A DNA stretch of 64,000 bases from Rhypophila decipiens (taxonomy: Eukaryota > Ascomycota > Sordariomycetes > Sordariales > Naviculisporaceae), in the NCBI GenBank assembly GCA_033297075.1, contig MU858051.1, forward strand, positions 124,001-188,000. Reading direction: 5' to 3'. The translations under genes were made by a program, and so were the position numbers. The notes under the pieces were generated by a model. It did not search any database and was not told where the DNA came from. It worked only from the letters and a program-made list of their open reading frames with translations. Positions 1 through 12,725 of the stretch are shown piece after piece. How positions within the stretch are numbered: position 1 is the first letter of the stretch; each line of letters begins with the position of its first letter.

Positions 1-1677
1 AGTGTCCCAGGTCGGGAACAGGAAGCGAAGGAGCATCTCGAATCCGGAAACGGCCGGATGAACCTCGGGCATGATGAAGACGAACCCTTCGGTAGCTGAC
101 GGCGGGTCTGAGTGAATGGTAATGTTGCCCTCCACCTTGAGGAGCGTTGAGCCGTCGATCAGTGGCTTGGCCTGGGGGTAGATGGCGTAAGCCGCGTAGG
201 CATCGGTAATGGTGGCTATCGGCCTAGAGTGCTTCTTCTTTTTCTCGGCGTCCTTCTTTGAGTCGTAGAACCGGATTTCTCCCTTGAGAAGGGGCATGTG
301 GGACCGATCATAGGGCGACCGTTTCTTGAGGTCTTTCTGCGCTTTCTGGTACTCCTTTTCGTTTGGCGGGTCAATGACACACCAGCAGCGCCTCCACGGA
401 ACGCCTGCGCCAAATCTGACTCGAACCCATTCCTGAACCGGCAGTCTGGCGCGCTCCATGATGATGTTAATGTTGTTTAAGCTCTTGCCCTTTCCAGCAA
501 CGAGAGCACCGGTATACGCCTCTTGCAACGTCGAATGTTCGAACATGGACAGCCGAATTCCCGACGTCCATTGAATGAGAGAGTGGTGCGAGTTGAAATG
601 GAGCAGATAGCGATTCCGACCTGCAGTGCTGATACTCAGGATGTTCTGGAGCGGTTGTTCATCGTTGGATCTTGTTGGGAGAGACTCGATCTGGCTTCAG
701 GTCAGATCATCTTTGCACGAATCAAGAGGAATTGGGACTGCCAGAGTTTACCATTTTGATTGATGCATCCGTCAGGTTTATAAATTTTGGAAGCACTTCT
801 CCGTCTTCTCCCGCTGCATCCAGCTCCGCAGCGTCCCATAGTGACAGAACTGTGCCGACTAACTGGGCAAAGCATTCGGTCCATGTTCGATCGGGATTTG
901 GCTTGCCCTCTGCAGAGTGTCAGTATGGGAAAGAGGAAATGATACCGAGGGAAAAATAAGAGAAGACGACAGAGGAGAACAACGCACTGATGTCTTGGTC
1001 GTCTAGCTTCAAAAAGTAGCCTTCCTGGTACAACTTGTTGGTATGGCTATTGAGGAAATTGAATATCGGCTGCAGCTCCGGCAGGGTATCTTCGTTGACG
1101 TCCATGAGGGGCGGTTGGTAGGTCTGGACCATAGTCAGGGGACGAGAGTTGCGTCTTGGGGTCCCGGACGGACTTGACGAGTCGGAATTAGTTATCTGCG
1201 TGGGCGGTGAGGGATTGCGAATAGCATGCTCGTCGTTGGCGGTGGAAGAGACAGGAGAGGGAGTTGCAGTTGCTGGCGACGGCTCGCGGGGGATTGCGGT
1301 CGGTTGTGGTTGTGGCGGTTGAGTGTTTTGAGGAGCTTTGTTGGAATTTAGGTCTGGTCTTGGGTGAGGGTCGCGAAGAGCAACGACAGTCGGGGGGGTC
1401 TGGGTAGGTGTCGGGGACCTGGAATCCTTGTGGGGTGCCGAGAACTGGGATATAAACGAGAGCACTTTGATGACGCGCCTGTGGTCAGCATCACACACGA
1501 GATTATTACACCATACGACCGGAGGACAGCTAGGCACATCGCCCAAATCGCTGTAGTTATTGGCTGAGATGAAAAAACAAGTCTGCGCACTACACACACT
1601 TGTGGTGGCCAGTGACCAGAACACCTGATTCTATTATGCTCAAGCTGGGTCGGGGTCGGTTTTATGCTGGAAGGCAT
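1..1677 (-). CDS. PH-domain protein, Caf120/Skg3-like (3' end cut by window)
   Basis: The C-terminal part lies beyond the left edge. Proposed exons on the minus strand are 1625-1677, 988-1478, 752-909 and <1-690. Introns 910-987 and 691-751 have clear GT/AG signals and restore the reading frame exactly. The 146-nt intron 1479-1624, and therefore the start at 1677 (or the in-frame ATG at 1692), is less certain. Seen: a Pro/Ser-rich N-terminus, then the block NEDTLPELQPIFNFLNS followed by NKLYQEGYFLKL, then PNPDRTWTECFAQLVG, which opens a PH fold. A second PH-like segment contains RVRFGAGVPWRRCWCVI, and further on comes EGFVFIMPEVHPAVSGFEM. I recognise this order from fungal proteins annotated as CCR4-NOT-associated Caf120 or Skg3-like PH proteins. 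In yeast the paralogues Caf120 and Skg3 are linked to CCR4-NOT and to polarised growth. Which role applies here is inference. Confidence 0.8.
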
Positions 1678-4600
1678 ACCCCGATGCACCACACCACACG
1701 GCCGAAGAGCCAGGTTGCAGAATGCGGGCGGGAGGGATATTGGGGAGGGGGTATCATTGGAAGTGCTGAAAAAAGCCCTGAACGTCGCCCAGTCAGGGCT
1801 TGAGATTCACATACCTCGATTTCGTCCCATTTTCCCTGAAATTGATCTCCCCTTGTCCTGCCGGGGGATGTTGTATAAATTGACCACAAAAATGCCCCTG
1901 GCTGGTTGGCTGGCTGGCCTCGCGAGGGCCTGAGTCTGGACTGTTGAATGAGTCGGCGCCAAGGTCTGTCCGTTCCCAAAAAGAATGCACGGAATCCCGA
2001 TCGAGCCTTCTATCGTTGAAGTTTAGAAAAAAGGTTCAAGGAGTAAAGAAGCACCCTATATGACAGAATTCTAGGACAACAGCGCCGAGATTTCCTGATA
2101 TAACACGCCGGTGATTTTCCGTGTCAAAATGAGGAAGCCGAACTTTGGCGTCTCATTACTCTCAGTCTTTTCCAATTGATGCTGGCTCCATTCAGAGAGA
2201 TTGTGCCAGTTATAAGAAGTGGAGGCGGCGGAATCTTCGGATGAAGTCTCTTGGAAGGGGGGTGGCTTGAACTCTCTTCAACCCAGCTCTTAGATTGACA
2301 GCAACTTGAACACAGCGAGTTCGTAAATTTCCCAGAAACAGCACAATGTTGTGAGGCAGCAACCAAAGTCGATCAAGAGCCTGTGTGCTATCGAAAGATT
2401 ACTCGAGTGACAGTTTCGAGTGCCCTTTCGCTGTTATACGGGGCCAGTATCCGTATTCGAACAAGTGTCCAGAAGCGCCCCAGAACTGGAGTAAATAGTG
2501 CCGAAACTTGGCGACCGATGGATGCTAAAACGCCTGAAGCCGATGTCCTTGCTCTTTAGCTTGCTAAGCAGTGGAATCTCCGTTTGTCAGCTCCACACAG
2601 CCCAACTTGTGTGCACCGCCGGTTGTCAGCGTTACTCGTGTAAGCGGCAGGCCTAGGAGATGGTTGAGTTGTGGACAATGGTCGGCGTTTTCTTGCGAGG
2701 AACGAAGGTTAGGGTTAAGTGTGCGGCGGCGACGTTAATGTCTCGCCCTGAGGGTCTGGATCGTGGGTTGCTGGGTTGCCGGTTCGTGGGTGGTTCGGCG
2801 TCTAGTTGAAGTAGTGGAATGTGCCTAAATTAGGAAAACACGCCAGAACCTCCCGTCGTTCTGGATGTTCGTTGGAAGTCTAAATATGTATGTCCTACGG
2901 AGAGACAGTATGGATCCGAGTTGAGTCGTGACACAGAGCAGAAAAGGAAGGCGTGACAGAAGACAAGACGGGATCCAGCTGTTGGATTTATTCAACCTCA
3001 GAACAGCAAGCAAGAACAACTTGCAAGAGGGAGAAGGCGGAGGGAGGTACGACGGGATCTCCTCGCTTTACTCTGGAGATCATGCCCCCGTATTTGACCG
3101 TTAAAAACCAAACATCCTCTTAAATTCAAACTAGTCTTTCATCCGAATGCTCCGAGTACGGTAGGTAGGTACAACATTTCAGTACATAATCCTTCGTGAC
3201 CTGGTAAAGTGCGGGTCCTCCGGTATTAACATGAATGCACTAAATCTCAGGCTTGACTTACGTACTTTTTCACGAATAGACTCCAGTCACACAATAAAAC
3301 ATGGTCACCGCCTGCAAATTCATGTCAACACCACCTGAAGTTGTGCCGGATGCTCTGGATGTGCGATGTCATCTCACAAGTCAACACCCCGTTCCAAAGA
3401 CGTTTTGCAGCCTTGGCAATGCACCCTTAACAGATGGCATGCAGGGCTGTGGGTACAGTGTACAGGGGATCTCGGTTGGCGTTTGCTGGCGCCTCCTCTC
3501 CGCATCCGCCATCACCGTTCCGGACCGTGCAACATCGACTCCACCCCGCCGCCCCGCGCTTGGTCAGCCTCCCTCGCCAATCCAGTTGAATCGTGCACCC
3601 GAAACTGACCCATATGATCAGATCAAAGGAACACTACACGAAGGGCTCTTCAGCCGCCATATGGGTGAAGGCTGGAGAACATGTCAAACTTCCTCCTTTG
3701 TTATCCGGAGCCATACCCGTCCTCTCACTCAGTCAACTGACCTTGTGCAGTTGCACTCCCTCCCAAGTGGCTGGGTGACCCTCTTCGTCTCCGCTAGCTC
3801 TTGTCAAAAAGTTGTCCCCTCTTCCTTGGTGGCATCCAAGAAACTTGGCTATCGCTTGGCACCATCGACTCGTGCTGATCGTTAGGTGGTTGGGAACCGC
3901 TGTTTGGAACTTTTATGTATCAACTGGCCGTTGTTTCCGGTGAGAGAGAATTCACTGTCTTCTTGAACCACTCAGAAGACAGCTATGATGAAGACATGAA
4001 ACGTTTGTATGGAGATGGGTTGTTCAGCATCAACCCCAACAACGATAGGCAGACAAAACCTCACCATGACTGTAAGCGCCAGAGACAAGGTCAGTCTCAC
4101 CCCTTGGCAACTGTCTTAGCAACCGCGACAAGAGCTGAATACGAGCTCTCTTCTCACCACTTGCGGCGAAGCAAGAACACAAGTGGACTCCAGCAACAGT
4201 GTTGTCTCGAAGGGCAATACGGCGACGGGATTTCAGGTGCTCGGGGAGCGACGGTACAGGACAGGATTCACAACAGAACTCTTTCGACCAGAGCCAAGCA
4301 ACAGCATTACAGTACAAATACAAAGCCACAAAGACGCGCGTCTTCGAGTGCGACTCGCATTCATGCAATTCAAGTTGTATTTTCCTGTATCTGTGATCCA
4401 TACACTTTTGAGGATCCGACTGACATCGGGCGAGCGTTGTGTGGACTCCGAGGAACTTTGATAATAGAGGGAGAATGGAAACAGGACACCCCACTGAGAA
4501 GAGCAAGAAAAAGCAACTAATTCTGCAAGATGTCGACCTTGGCCTCATTCTTGTCCTCTTCTATTTTCCCTTGGCCGTTCCACACTCAAGACTCAGCAAA

Positions 4601-7347
4601 TCATCATCATATAACTCCCTTGCTGCCGATGCTTCGAGTCGACGTTGAGAATGGAGATCTGCCAAGCGCGTTGGCTTGATTGTCGCAAATCCCATCCCAC
4701 TCTGTGTTAATTACACACACGTGTTTTGTACACGTGTAAATTCGATCTATGAACACACTAAAACTAAGATCCTACGTCATATTTTCAGTGACCCCTAACC
4801 ACGATCCCACCTTTATTTCAGCCCCTATCTAGATCAGCCACGCTATCGTTAAAGAGTCTTGGAGAAAAAGTCCACTGCCCTTCCGGAATTGCAGATTCCC
4901 AGAGCGTTTTCTTGAGGTCCAATTGTTTCAAGCGAAGATCGCGGCATCGTCAGCCGGGCATCTGCTCCGGTCCAGTTTCGAATGGATGATTAAACCCGTT
5001 TTGTTGATAGCGTACTATGATTGTCGTCATTGAGCGTCTTGGTGGGTTGAGGAAAGCCGGTTGTTGACTTGTTGTTGGCAAATGGATTTTGATGATATCA
5101 ATCAATGGAAGCCTTGGAAAGCACAGCGACACCTTGACGGGACCAGCCGCAAGCTCCGATGTCCTTTCACGGTGCTGGACGGACACGACATCTCGATTTA
5201 GAAACAATTAGAACCAGAATCAGTACAATTGCCGGTGTGCCCCGCGGAAGCATCATGAATTTTATGAGACAGTGGCAAGCAAGCTGATTGAATGCCACAG
5301 TCACGGATAACATCGATTGCCTTTTGATTCATATAATCGAGCCTCTCGAGCCGTCACATCGTTTCCTCACCCCGGAATCCATCCGAGATACGTCCATCTG
5401 ACTCTACACAGCTCTTCACGAATTACTAGTGTCAATTTTATAGAGGTGACTTATCTCAAGCTTCTCACACTCGTTGTGATGGAGTGGGCTTCGAATGGCT
5501 CATTTGATCGTGCAGACGACAAGATTAGATAAACCACAGATATCGCGTATCTCCGTGTTGGCATTGTACAAAGTCAAGTCCAAGAAGGCGGAACTGTTTG
5601 CCCCTCCAGCTCCCATTACGGGTTATAAACCATGTTTCCCCTGAGACCGGCAGAATCACCAGCTGTAGGATCACCAACTGGATTGCCAAATCCGTTGACC
5701 AGGCCTGGGAATTAAACGGCGGTACGGGTTAATCACATGACATGACTGTAGATGTTCCCCCGGTCCCATGACCATGAAAAAGTGTGGAAGGAAATTAGGT
5801 TCCAAGACTTCGGATAGGGTCAGACGAGTAAGAATTTGTTGGCCTGTCCCGGCTACGGATACGCTTCCCTCCCCCACGCTAGCTACGGAGTACATACCAT
5901 GACACTGGAAGCACAGCTGTCGTTCAAGTTAAACAAGTTATCTGATATCGCAAGGTCAAATTCTCTCAGAGCAGCAAGAAATATATATATCCGAGGGCAA
6001 GAGGTTGTTCGCATTTCTCCTGTTTGCACACTTTGTTCGTCTCTCTTCTCTCTCGGTCTCTCCTGCCGTTTCAAGGCTGCCACTGAGACGATATACCATG
6101 GTTCAAGAGATCATACCTTGCCCAAGCTTGCCACAAAGAAGGAAGAAAAAGCAATTCACATCATTCTTTTTCTGAGTCCAGATCTTTGGAACAACCAATG
6201 AATGAACTCTGTCACTTTCCATTGACCTTTTTCTTAAACGCAAAACGTTCTTTTTACGCCGAGGAATCCGCCAGAGAGCCGAGGGCTGAACAAAAAAAGG
6301 ATTGAAAAGTCAAAGTTTATCATCATCATACATCATGTCTTTGATCGACCATACAAACGCTCAACCCGGAACAGACTCCGAGACCTCCAATAGGGCTGTC
6401 GACAGGTTCTCAGTCCGGGGAATAATTTCCACCAAGGCAACCCACGCCGCACCAGAGCCGGGGATCCAGAGGCCAACGACCCATCGTTCTGGAAGGGGAG
6501 GGGATGGCGCCCCCTGAGGGGTTAGCGCCGGCGGGGGGATAAACATTTACCGACCATCAATTAAGCCTCGACGGGTTTAACGCGCTGTCAGCCTGTCAGG
6601 GCCCCGGTGGCACGTCCTCGTGCACCTGTGCACCTGCCGTGCAGAGCGTCTGAGCGTGTGGTGAACCCAGTCGCGCCTGAGACCTCGATGCTCTCAAATT
6701 TCCAGGTAAAGTCGCGAGTCCCTGCCATGCCCCTCTTCACCCACCTCCACTCGGCACCGCGTTGATTGTTCTGTTTGTCGCATCTGTTTGCTACCGTCTG
6801 CTCTCCTGCTCCTCTGGTCCACCGCGCCTCGGCTACGGACAGAACCTTCTGCACGATACCGTGATTGTTTTTAACGATAATATTATTGTTTGTTTGCTGG
6901 TGTTGTTCGGCCAAGTGATGATTTCTGATTTGTCGGCCAAGGCTTCAATCCCTCTATGCATATCGCCTCTCCATCGTTCTCGATATCCCTGGCGCGTGGT
7001 GGTGTATTGACTTGGAACTGATCCCGGCAAGGCTTCCGTTTCGCTGCGCACCTAGCAACCACCAGAACCGTGACCCTCCACACCATCACGCTTCGTTTCT
7101 CAGCTGCAGCATTGCAAATTGGCACCGGCCAACCTCTTATTTCCTTTCCTTGATCATTTCTCCTCCTGCCCACGATTTTCAGGCACCAAGCGACGTTTGG
7201 GTTCGACCAATTTCGAGTTCCGCCCCAGTTGTACTCTGTTTACCGCCCTTCAGTCCTCGATCGCATTCGACGTTTCGGCAGCGCTGAGCTTGACCTTCAT
7301 AGCTCTGGCCCGCCAAAGGGCCTTCGAGACAGTCACTCAACTTCTCA
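1678..7347. other. gene-poor interval of about 5.7 kb
   Basis: This stretch holds the upstream region of the PH-domain gene and the upstream region and 5' leader of the FHA kinase. The open frames at 3301-3885 and 3915-4520 (plus) and 4030-4548 (minus) overlap one another and show no recognisable domain, repeat or splice structure, so I do not call them genes. A CACGTG double palindrome lies at 4711-4739. The last 400 bases before 7348 are pyrimidine-rich, as expected of a fungal promoter and leader. Confidence 0.6.
4711..4739. repeat. imperfect inverted repeat with two CACGTG sites
   Basis: The arms TTACAC(ACAC)GTGT and ACACGTGTAA face each other across a few bases. CACGTG, an E-box-like core for bHLH or bZIP-type regulators in fungi, occurs at 4718-4723 and 4731-4736. 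It lies in gene-free DNA about 2.6 kb upstream of the FHA kinase start, so no target gene can be assigned. Confidence 0.5.
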
Positions 7348-10300
7348 ATGGATTCCTTTGGAGATTCGCAGCCAACCCAAGGTGTGTCTCCGTTGTCCAA
7401 GATGCAGCATCTTCTCACTTGACTGACTCCGGGACCTCTTTCTAGCCACCCAAAATGTCGTGGACCCCAGACGGTTAGGCCAGCAGAACTCTGGCTTTTC
7501 GGACCAAGATATTTCCGACATAATCTGCCTTCTCGTTCCCTACTCAGAGACGGCGCGGATAGAAGTGGCCAGGATCGCTACCGAGAATTCACAGCTTACG
7601 TTGGGACGCGATGAGACCTGCGAGCTCGCCGTCGATTACTCTCTGGAGGACGATGCCCAAAACTTTGGTCTGGTTCAGCAGGAAAGGGGCGACCACCACA
7701 TTGCTCTGAGGTTCTCGGCGAACGTCAAGAATCCCGTACAAGGCTTTACCTTTGGGCGAAACGCGAGCAAATGCGATATCTGCTTTCAGAACGACCCTTT
7801 TCGACGCCTCAGTAATATTCACTTTCGCATCTATTTCAACGAATGGGCTGTTCTCATGATTGAAGACATGTCTACCAATGGCACAATCGTCGACGACAAT
7901 CTGCTCAAGCCCAAGTCGAATCGAGGGTCCAAAAGGACGCTCACCAGCGGATCCAAGATCAAGATCCTTCTCCATCAGGGCGGCCAGGATCTTGTCTTTC
8001 TGGTCCGCATTCCTCTTCTCCAGGGCGAGGCTCGCGCTGCCTACCAACGAAATCTGGACGCATACATGGAAAACCAGGCCCGCCTAGTGGTCGATGCCAA
8101 CGCAACCATTGTCCCTGGACCTGGAGGACACGTTGACCTTTTTAAGGCTCCCGCTCCTCGTAGGGCCGTGCCAGCACGGGTCGATGCTCAACCTCAGGAA
8201 GTCGAGAAACGTCCACCCGGTCCCGCCCGACTTGACTCGGTACTAAACACGTGGCCCGGATCCGACAAATACAACCGTGTTGGCGAGGTCGGAAGGGGTG
8301 CCTTCGCCACTGTTTATATGGTCACCTCCAAGTTTAATGGCAGTCCCTACGCTGCCAAAGAACTGGACAAACGAAAATTCATGAAGAACGGTATCCTAGA
8401 TCAGAAGGTGGAGAACGAGATGAGGATCATGCAACAAATCGAGCATGTAAGTCTCCAATGGATTGAAACCACGGGCGCGAAATACTAACTGTTCTTGTAG
8501 CCAAACATCGTGCGATACATCGAGCATCTTGACTGGAATGACAGGCTTCTCATTATCATCATGGAGTATATCCCAGGAGGTGACCTGGGAAAATTGATTC
8601 TTGAAAGAGGGCCACTTCGAGAAACTAATGTCCAGACCATGGCCAGGCAGCTGCTTGATGCGCTGCGGTACCTCCACAACAAGAACATCACTCATCGAGA
8701 CGTGAAGCCGGACAACATCCTTGTCCAATCCTTGGATCCATTCGTGACGAAGCTCACAGATTTTGGTCTCTCCAAGATGGTGGAGTCCGAAGACACATTC
8801 CTCAGAACCTTCTGCGGAACTCTTCTGTACTGCGCTCCTGAGGTGTATTCCGAGTATCACGAATACAACGACCAGGGCCACCGCGTGCAGCGAAACCGTG
8901 CCTATCGTCCACCACCGGGCCAGAGGTATGGTCACGCTGTGGACGTCTGGTCTCTTGGAGGCGTCCTGTTTTACTCCTTGACCAAGAAGCCACCATTCCC
9001 CGCCAAATCTGGAGCTGGTCACTCGGAGCTCTTGCACTCAATCATGACAAAGCCTCTAGACATCACACCGCTGCGCCAAGCAGGCGTCTCAAATGAAGGG
9101 ATAGATTTTCTCAGCAGGATGCTTGACCGGCGGCCAGAGTCGCGGGCGACTGTGGAAGAGCTTTTCCAACATACTTGGGTTGGGGGGCCAGGTTTTGGGG
9201 TGGATCCGAGCACATCTCAATCCTTTGACGAAGTAGACGAGGACGAGGAGCTGCGGATAGAAGCTTCGCAGTTGAGTCTCAAAGACTCGGCAAAAGAAGC
9301 GGCACGACAAGCGCGGGATGACGATGAACTCATACCGGCCAGCGACGATGAGATCCTCGACGACGAGGACGTTAATGACGAAAACCACTTCAGCGGCTAC
9401 GAGTCCGAGAAGGAAAATTATACCTTCGGCGCCGGAAATCAGCCGCAACGCTTGTTCGGGGAAGTAAACGTCTCTGCCGTCGGCAGTTCGGGTGCGATTC
9501 CAGCGGAACGTCTCAACCTGCCTTTCTCAGCCGGTAGCCTAGGTGGCGTCACGGAGATCCGAGACAGCTTTGACTCGGACCTCAGTACAACCCCACGCCC
9601 AACATCCCGGAAATCCCAACCGCGAAGTGATGATCAATCTCCTTTCGCCAGCCAGAGCAAGTCAGTCAATGCGCTGAATAACATGACGTTTGATGTCGAA
9701 TCGCAGAGTCTAGGGGGTGCCGAGTCTATCTTGGAGCACCTTAATATGAAATCAAGAGCTGCCTCGGTTCTTTTGCGACCCGACACGCTCAACACCAGCA
9801 AAAGAAAGTCATCAATGGACCTGGCTGCAGACAGTGATGAGCAACCGCCACCAGAGGGTCGTGAGCTGAAGAGGATCCGTTCAACAGGTCCTCCTCCGGA
9901 CGTGCCAGGCTTGCCTGTCAACCCAGATGATTATGAACTGTTTGCTTGCATGGTACCGCTAGCACGAGGGCAGTCGACACGTCACCAAATCGACACGCCC
10001 ATGCACAAGTCTGTATTCTGGATTGCACAGGACAAGAAAACATGGCATCTACGATATCCAGAAATGACACATGCTCAGTATGATGCCTTCAAGGCAGGAG
10101 CCGCCTCTAGGAATGAAACATTTGGTCCTGGGAAAAGTCCTCTCTGGGGACTGGCAATGAAGTACTTTCCTCCCACCACGGACGAAAGGCCCGACAATCG
10201 CACTCAAAGCAATGGACTTTCCGACTGCTCAACCTTGCAAGGCACCGAAACCATTCCGTCCACACTCCAGGAAGCCAAAGCCGATCCTGACTTCATCCCG

Positions 10301-11158
10301 GACACCCAACTCAGAGAAGTGCGTCGGCCCATTCCCGCTCCAGCTGCAGAATGGGAGAAGCTAGTGGTTGCATGCTTCCGTTCGGCCCGAGGGTCGGCCG
10401 TATCCGACATCTCGGCTTTGGTCACAGAGTCGATGATATCCTGGGGCAGAGCTCATGATAATACAAGAGTATATGCCGAGAGGGCCGAAACAAGGGTCCC
10501 CAAGTACGGTTTTAAGGTACTCCTCTGGAGGGAAGGCTATGATCCCTACCGAGATGTGCGCCCCTGGAACCGCCGTGAGTTCCAGGAGGATGGGTTTCAC
10601 TTTTACATCTCTACCAAGGCAACAAGCGGAATCTGGATCAACGGCGTTCATCTGCCGTCCCATGACCATAAAAATCCGAATGGGCCTTGTCGACATTGGA
10701 TGCGGCTATACGACGAAGACAGTGTTGTCGTCTGGTCACCCGCTGGCGGATCCGAGAAGACAGAACTGACTTTCAACTGCGACTGGGGTGACAGCGCGGG
10801 ACCGAGGTCTCCCTGGTCCATTCCTACCTTGGTCGACGAAGCTATTGCGAATAGACTTGATGAGATCTGCAGCCGAACGGAGAAGAAGATGCGGAATCTG
10901 ACCGAGCACGACCTTAAGATGGAAGAGGCCGATCACGACCACACCGCGCGCATGGCCAATATGGCGAGGGAGAGGGACCGGTCTCGTATATTTGAGCTGG
11001 CAAGGGTCGAGGCTTCTCGTGGCGGGAGGAGGGTCAGCCCGTCTGGACGGGGAGGCAAGGCATGGGCTGGTCATGTGCCTGGGAATCGAATGATTCCTAC
11101 CTTTCGGTCTTCGTCCCCGACCATGTCGGAGATGTTGAGAGCTGCTCGGGGAGGGTAA
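7348..11158 (+). CDS. FHA-domain checkpoint Ser/Thr kinase (Rad53/Cds1/Chk2 family)
   Basis: Exons 7348-7381, 7446-8446 and 8501-11158 give 1230 residues. The frame of exon 2 has no ATG upstream of its first conserved residues, and the 64-nt intron 7382-7445 joins it to an ATG in a 34-nt exon. The new N-terminus reads MDSFGDSQPTQATQN, a tight cluster of one SQ and two TQ sites, as expected for Mec1/ATR-type phosphorylation. An FHA domain spans about residues 106-200 (GRNASKCD, SNIHF, STNGT). The kinase domain spans about 286-572, with GRGAFATV, the AAK lysine, HRDVKPDN (catalytic Asp about 412), DFG (about 432) and CAPE in place. A long acidic, Ser-rich linker follows. A second FHA-like segment lies near residues 1000-1100. 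The order FHA-kinase-FHA-like resembles yeast Rad53. The role in the DNA-damage and replication checkpoint is inferred from family; other fungal FHA kinases such as Dun1-like proteins are the alternative. Confidence 0.93.
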
Positions 11159-12725
11159 TCTGAAGATCCCGGCGTAGGCATAACCTTGCGGACTTTTTTT
11201 GTCTATCTTATTTCTTTGCGTTTTTGGTAACCTTAACATGGCGGTGGGTGACTTTGACAGAGAGCTTGATGGAATGGATAATATCACGTAATCTATGAAG
11301 CCCTGGCCCTTGGTGTGGAATAGCACCACGTCATAAAAGGCACGTACGGTACAGGGTGTTTGGCGTTTGGGTTCTTTTCTTTCTTCCCTGTTTGTCATTC
11401 TGGTCAGTCATTTTCTTTCCATCTATAGGTGGTCATTTTTAAGGGTATTCATAAGCGACAGACATAGGTAACCTTTCTTGTTTATTCGCTGCTAGCCGTA
11501 TAGCTGTTAGACTATCAGATCTCTTACCCGTCATTTTCTCTCATCTTTAAAGGAAGGTGACTAAAAAAGAATGGGGAATACACATCCCCTTTTCTCTCTG
11601 GCTATATAGAGACATATTTAAGAATCTCTCTTGTCTCCCTGGTAGTACTATGCTCGCTGTTTGAATCATGCTGACTGGGTTGGCTTGCTGCTTCTCATGT
11701 TTATATTTGTCTGTTCCAAGGCCTGTTTCTCACATTTCAACCGTCCTCTTTTTTCGTTCTCTGGCGGCCTTGGTAAATTTACGACTGTGCATCATCGGCC
11801 AACAACGATTCCTCCCATTATTCACATTGACCACCTAACCCCAAGTATCAGGAGGCCTTGCTTTGGTATAACCATGACTACGCATCTATTGTCCATTACT
11901 TACGGGTCCATACATAGTCCATGATCAATGCCTGGTTTATTAACCTCTTTGGAGGTGTTGGTTAAGTAATACCTCCATCTGCCAATTTCAATGATGCCTA
12001 TTATCCTTTTACAATTTGATGACCCATTTTCAAATCTTGACAGGCCTTGTTCGACTGACAGTCAACCTGTCCTCCATCTTTCAGTTTCAAAGGCCTAACG
12101 TTTCACAATCTAATTAATGCCTATTTTCAACTCTTTCATAGAGCCTTGATTCAACAATCCATACCTACGCCTAGGCTCATTGTTCCGTTCAAAAACGCCT
12201 ATTTTGAACTCCCGAATGGCCCGAGTTGGACAAATTCCCACGCCCTCCGTTTTCCATGATCAACGCCTTTTCTTCCATCCGTCCACTCAACGCCCATTTT
12301 CAACCCCGGGAGTACCTTCATGTTAATCGTACATGCCTATCAAATAGAAAAAGAATTAGCTATATCCATCGTCAACCAGAGGGGGTCAAGTGAGCGAAAG
12401 GGTGAATGACTTACAGATAACAAAGTGTGATATTAAGCAAGAGCAAGAGCATAAGTATAATAGAAAAGTAGCAAAGCTGACAGACAGGCTTGTAAGAAGT
12501 ACCCCCACCCTCGGGGGTTAGTGTTAGTAGTAGTGATGTCTAGCAAGTATAAGTAGGTATGTTGAAGCAAAATAAAGATATTTCGACAGTCGTTGTTGCT
12601 CTTTTTTTGGGGTGTTCTTTTCATGCTTTTAGCCTTTTTTTTGTTCATGTTCGTACATTCGAGTGAGAGAGAACCGGAGATAAGAATGCCAGGCGTGTAT
12701 AGAAGCGAGGCAAGGAGGGAGCGAA
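11159..12725. other. convergent intergenic region with degenerate repeats
   Basis: The FHA kinase and the Cys-rich gene end tail-to-tail here. The first 700 bases are T-rich and look like 3' UTR and terminator sequence. The stretch 11918-12346 is a degenerate tandem repeat, listed separately. I see no coding potential. Confidence 0.6.
11918..12346 (+). repeat. degenerate tandem repeat, core AAYGCCTATTTTCAAC
   Basis: A core close to AATGCCTATTTTCAAC recurs with drift near 11926, 11992, 12115, 12195, 12262, 12290 and 12333. Flanking pieces recur too: CCTCCATCT-YCA-TTTCAA begins near 11971 and 12071, and CCATGATCAAYGCCT occurs near 11919 and 12255. Spacing between cores is roughly 30-120 bases, with many around 60-80, so this looks like an old minisatellite whose units have diverged. 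It lies outside any gene. Confidence 0.55.

Noticed and set aside
3301..4548. Three overlapping open frames (two plus, one minus) of 170-200 codons
   Set aside because: They overlap on opposite strands, have no domain, low-complexity pattern or splice structure typical of a gene, and stand in otherwise gene-free DNA.
7460..7462. GTG as start codon of the FHA kinase
   Set aside because: Nuclear genes of this kind start at ATG; the spliced first exon at 7348 provides one in frame with good splice signals.
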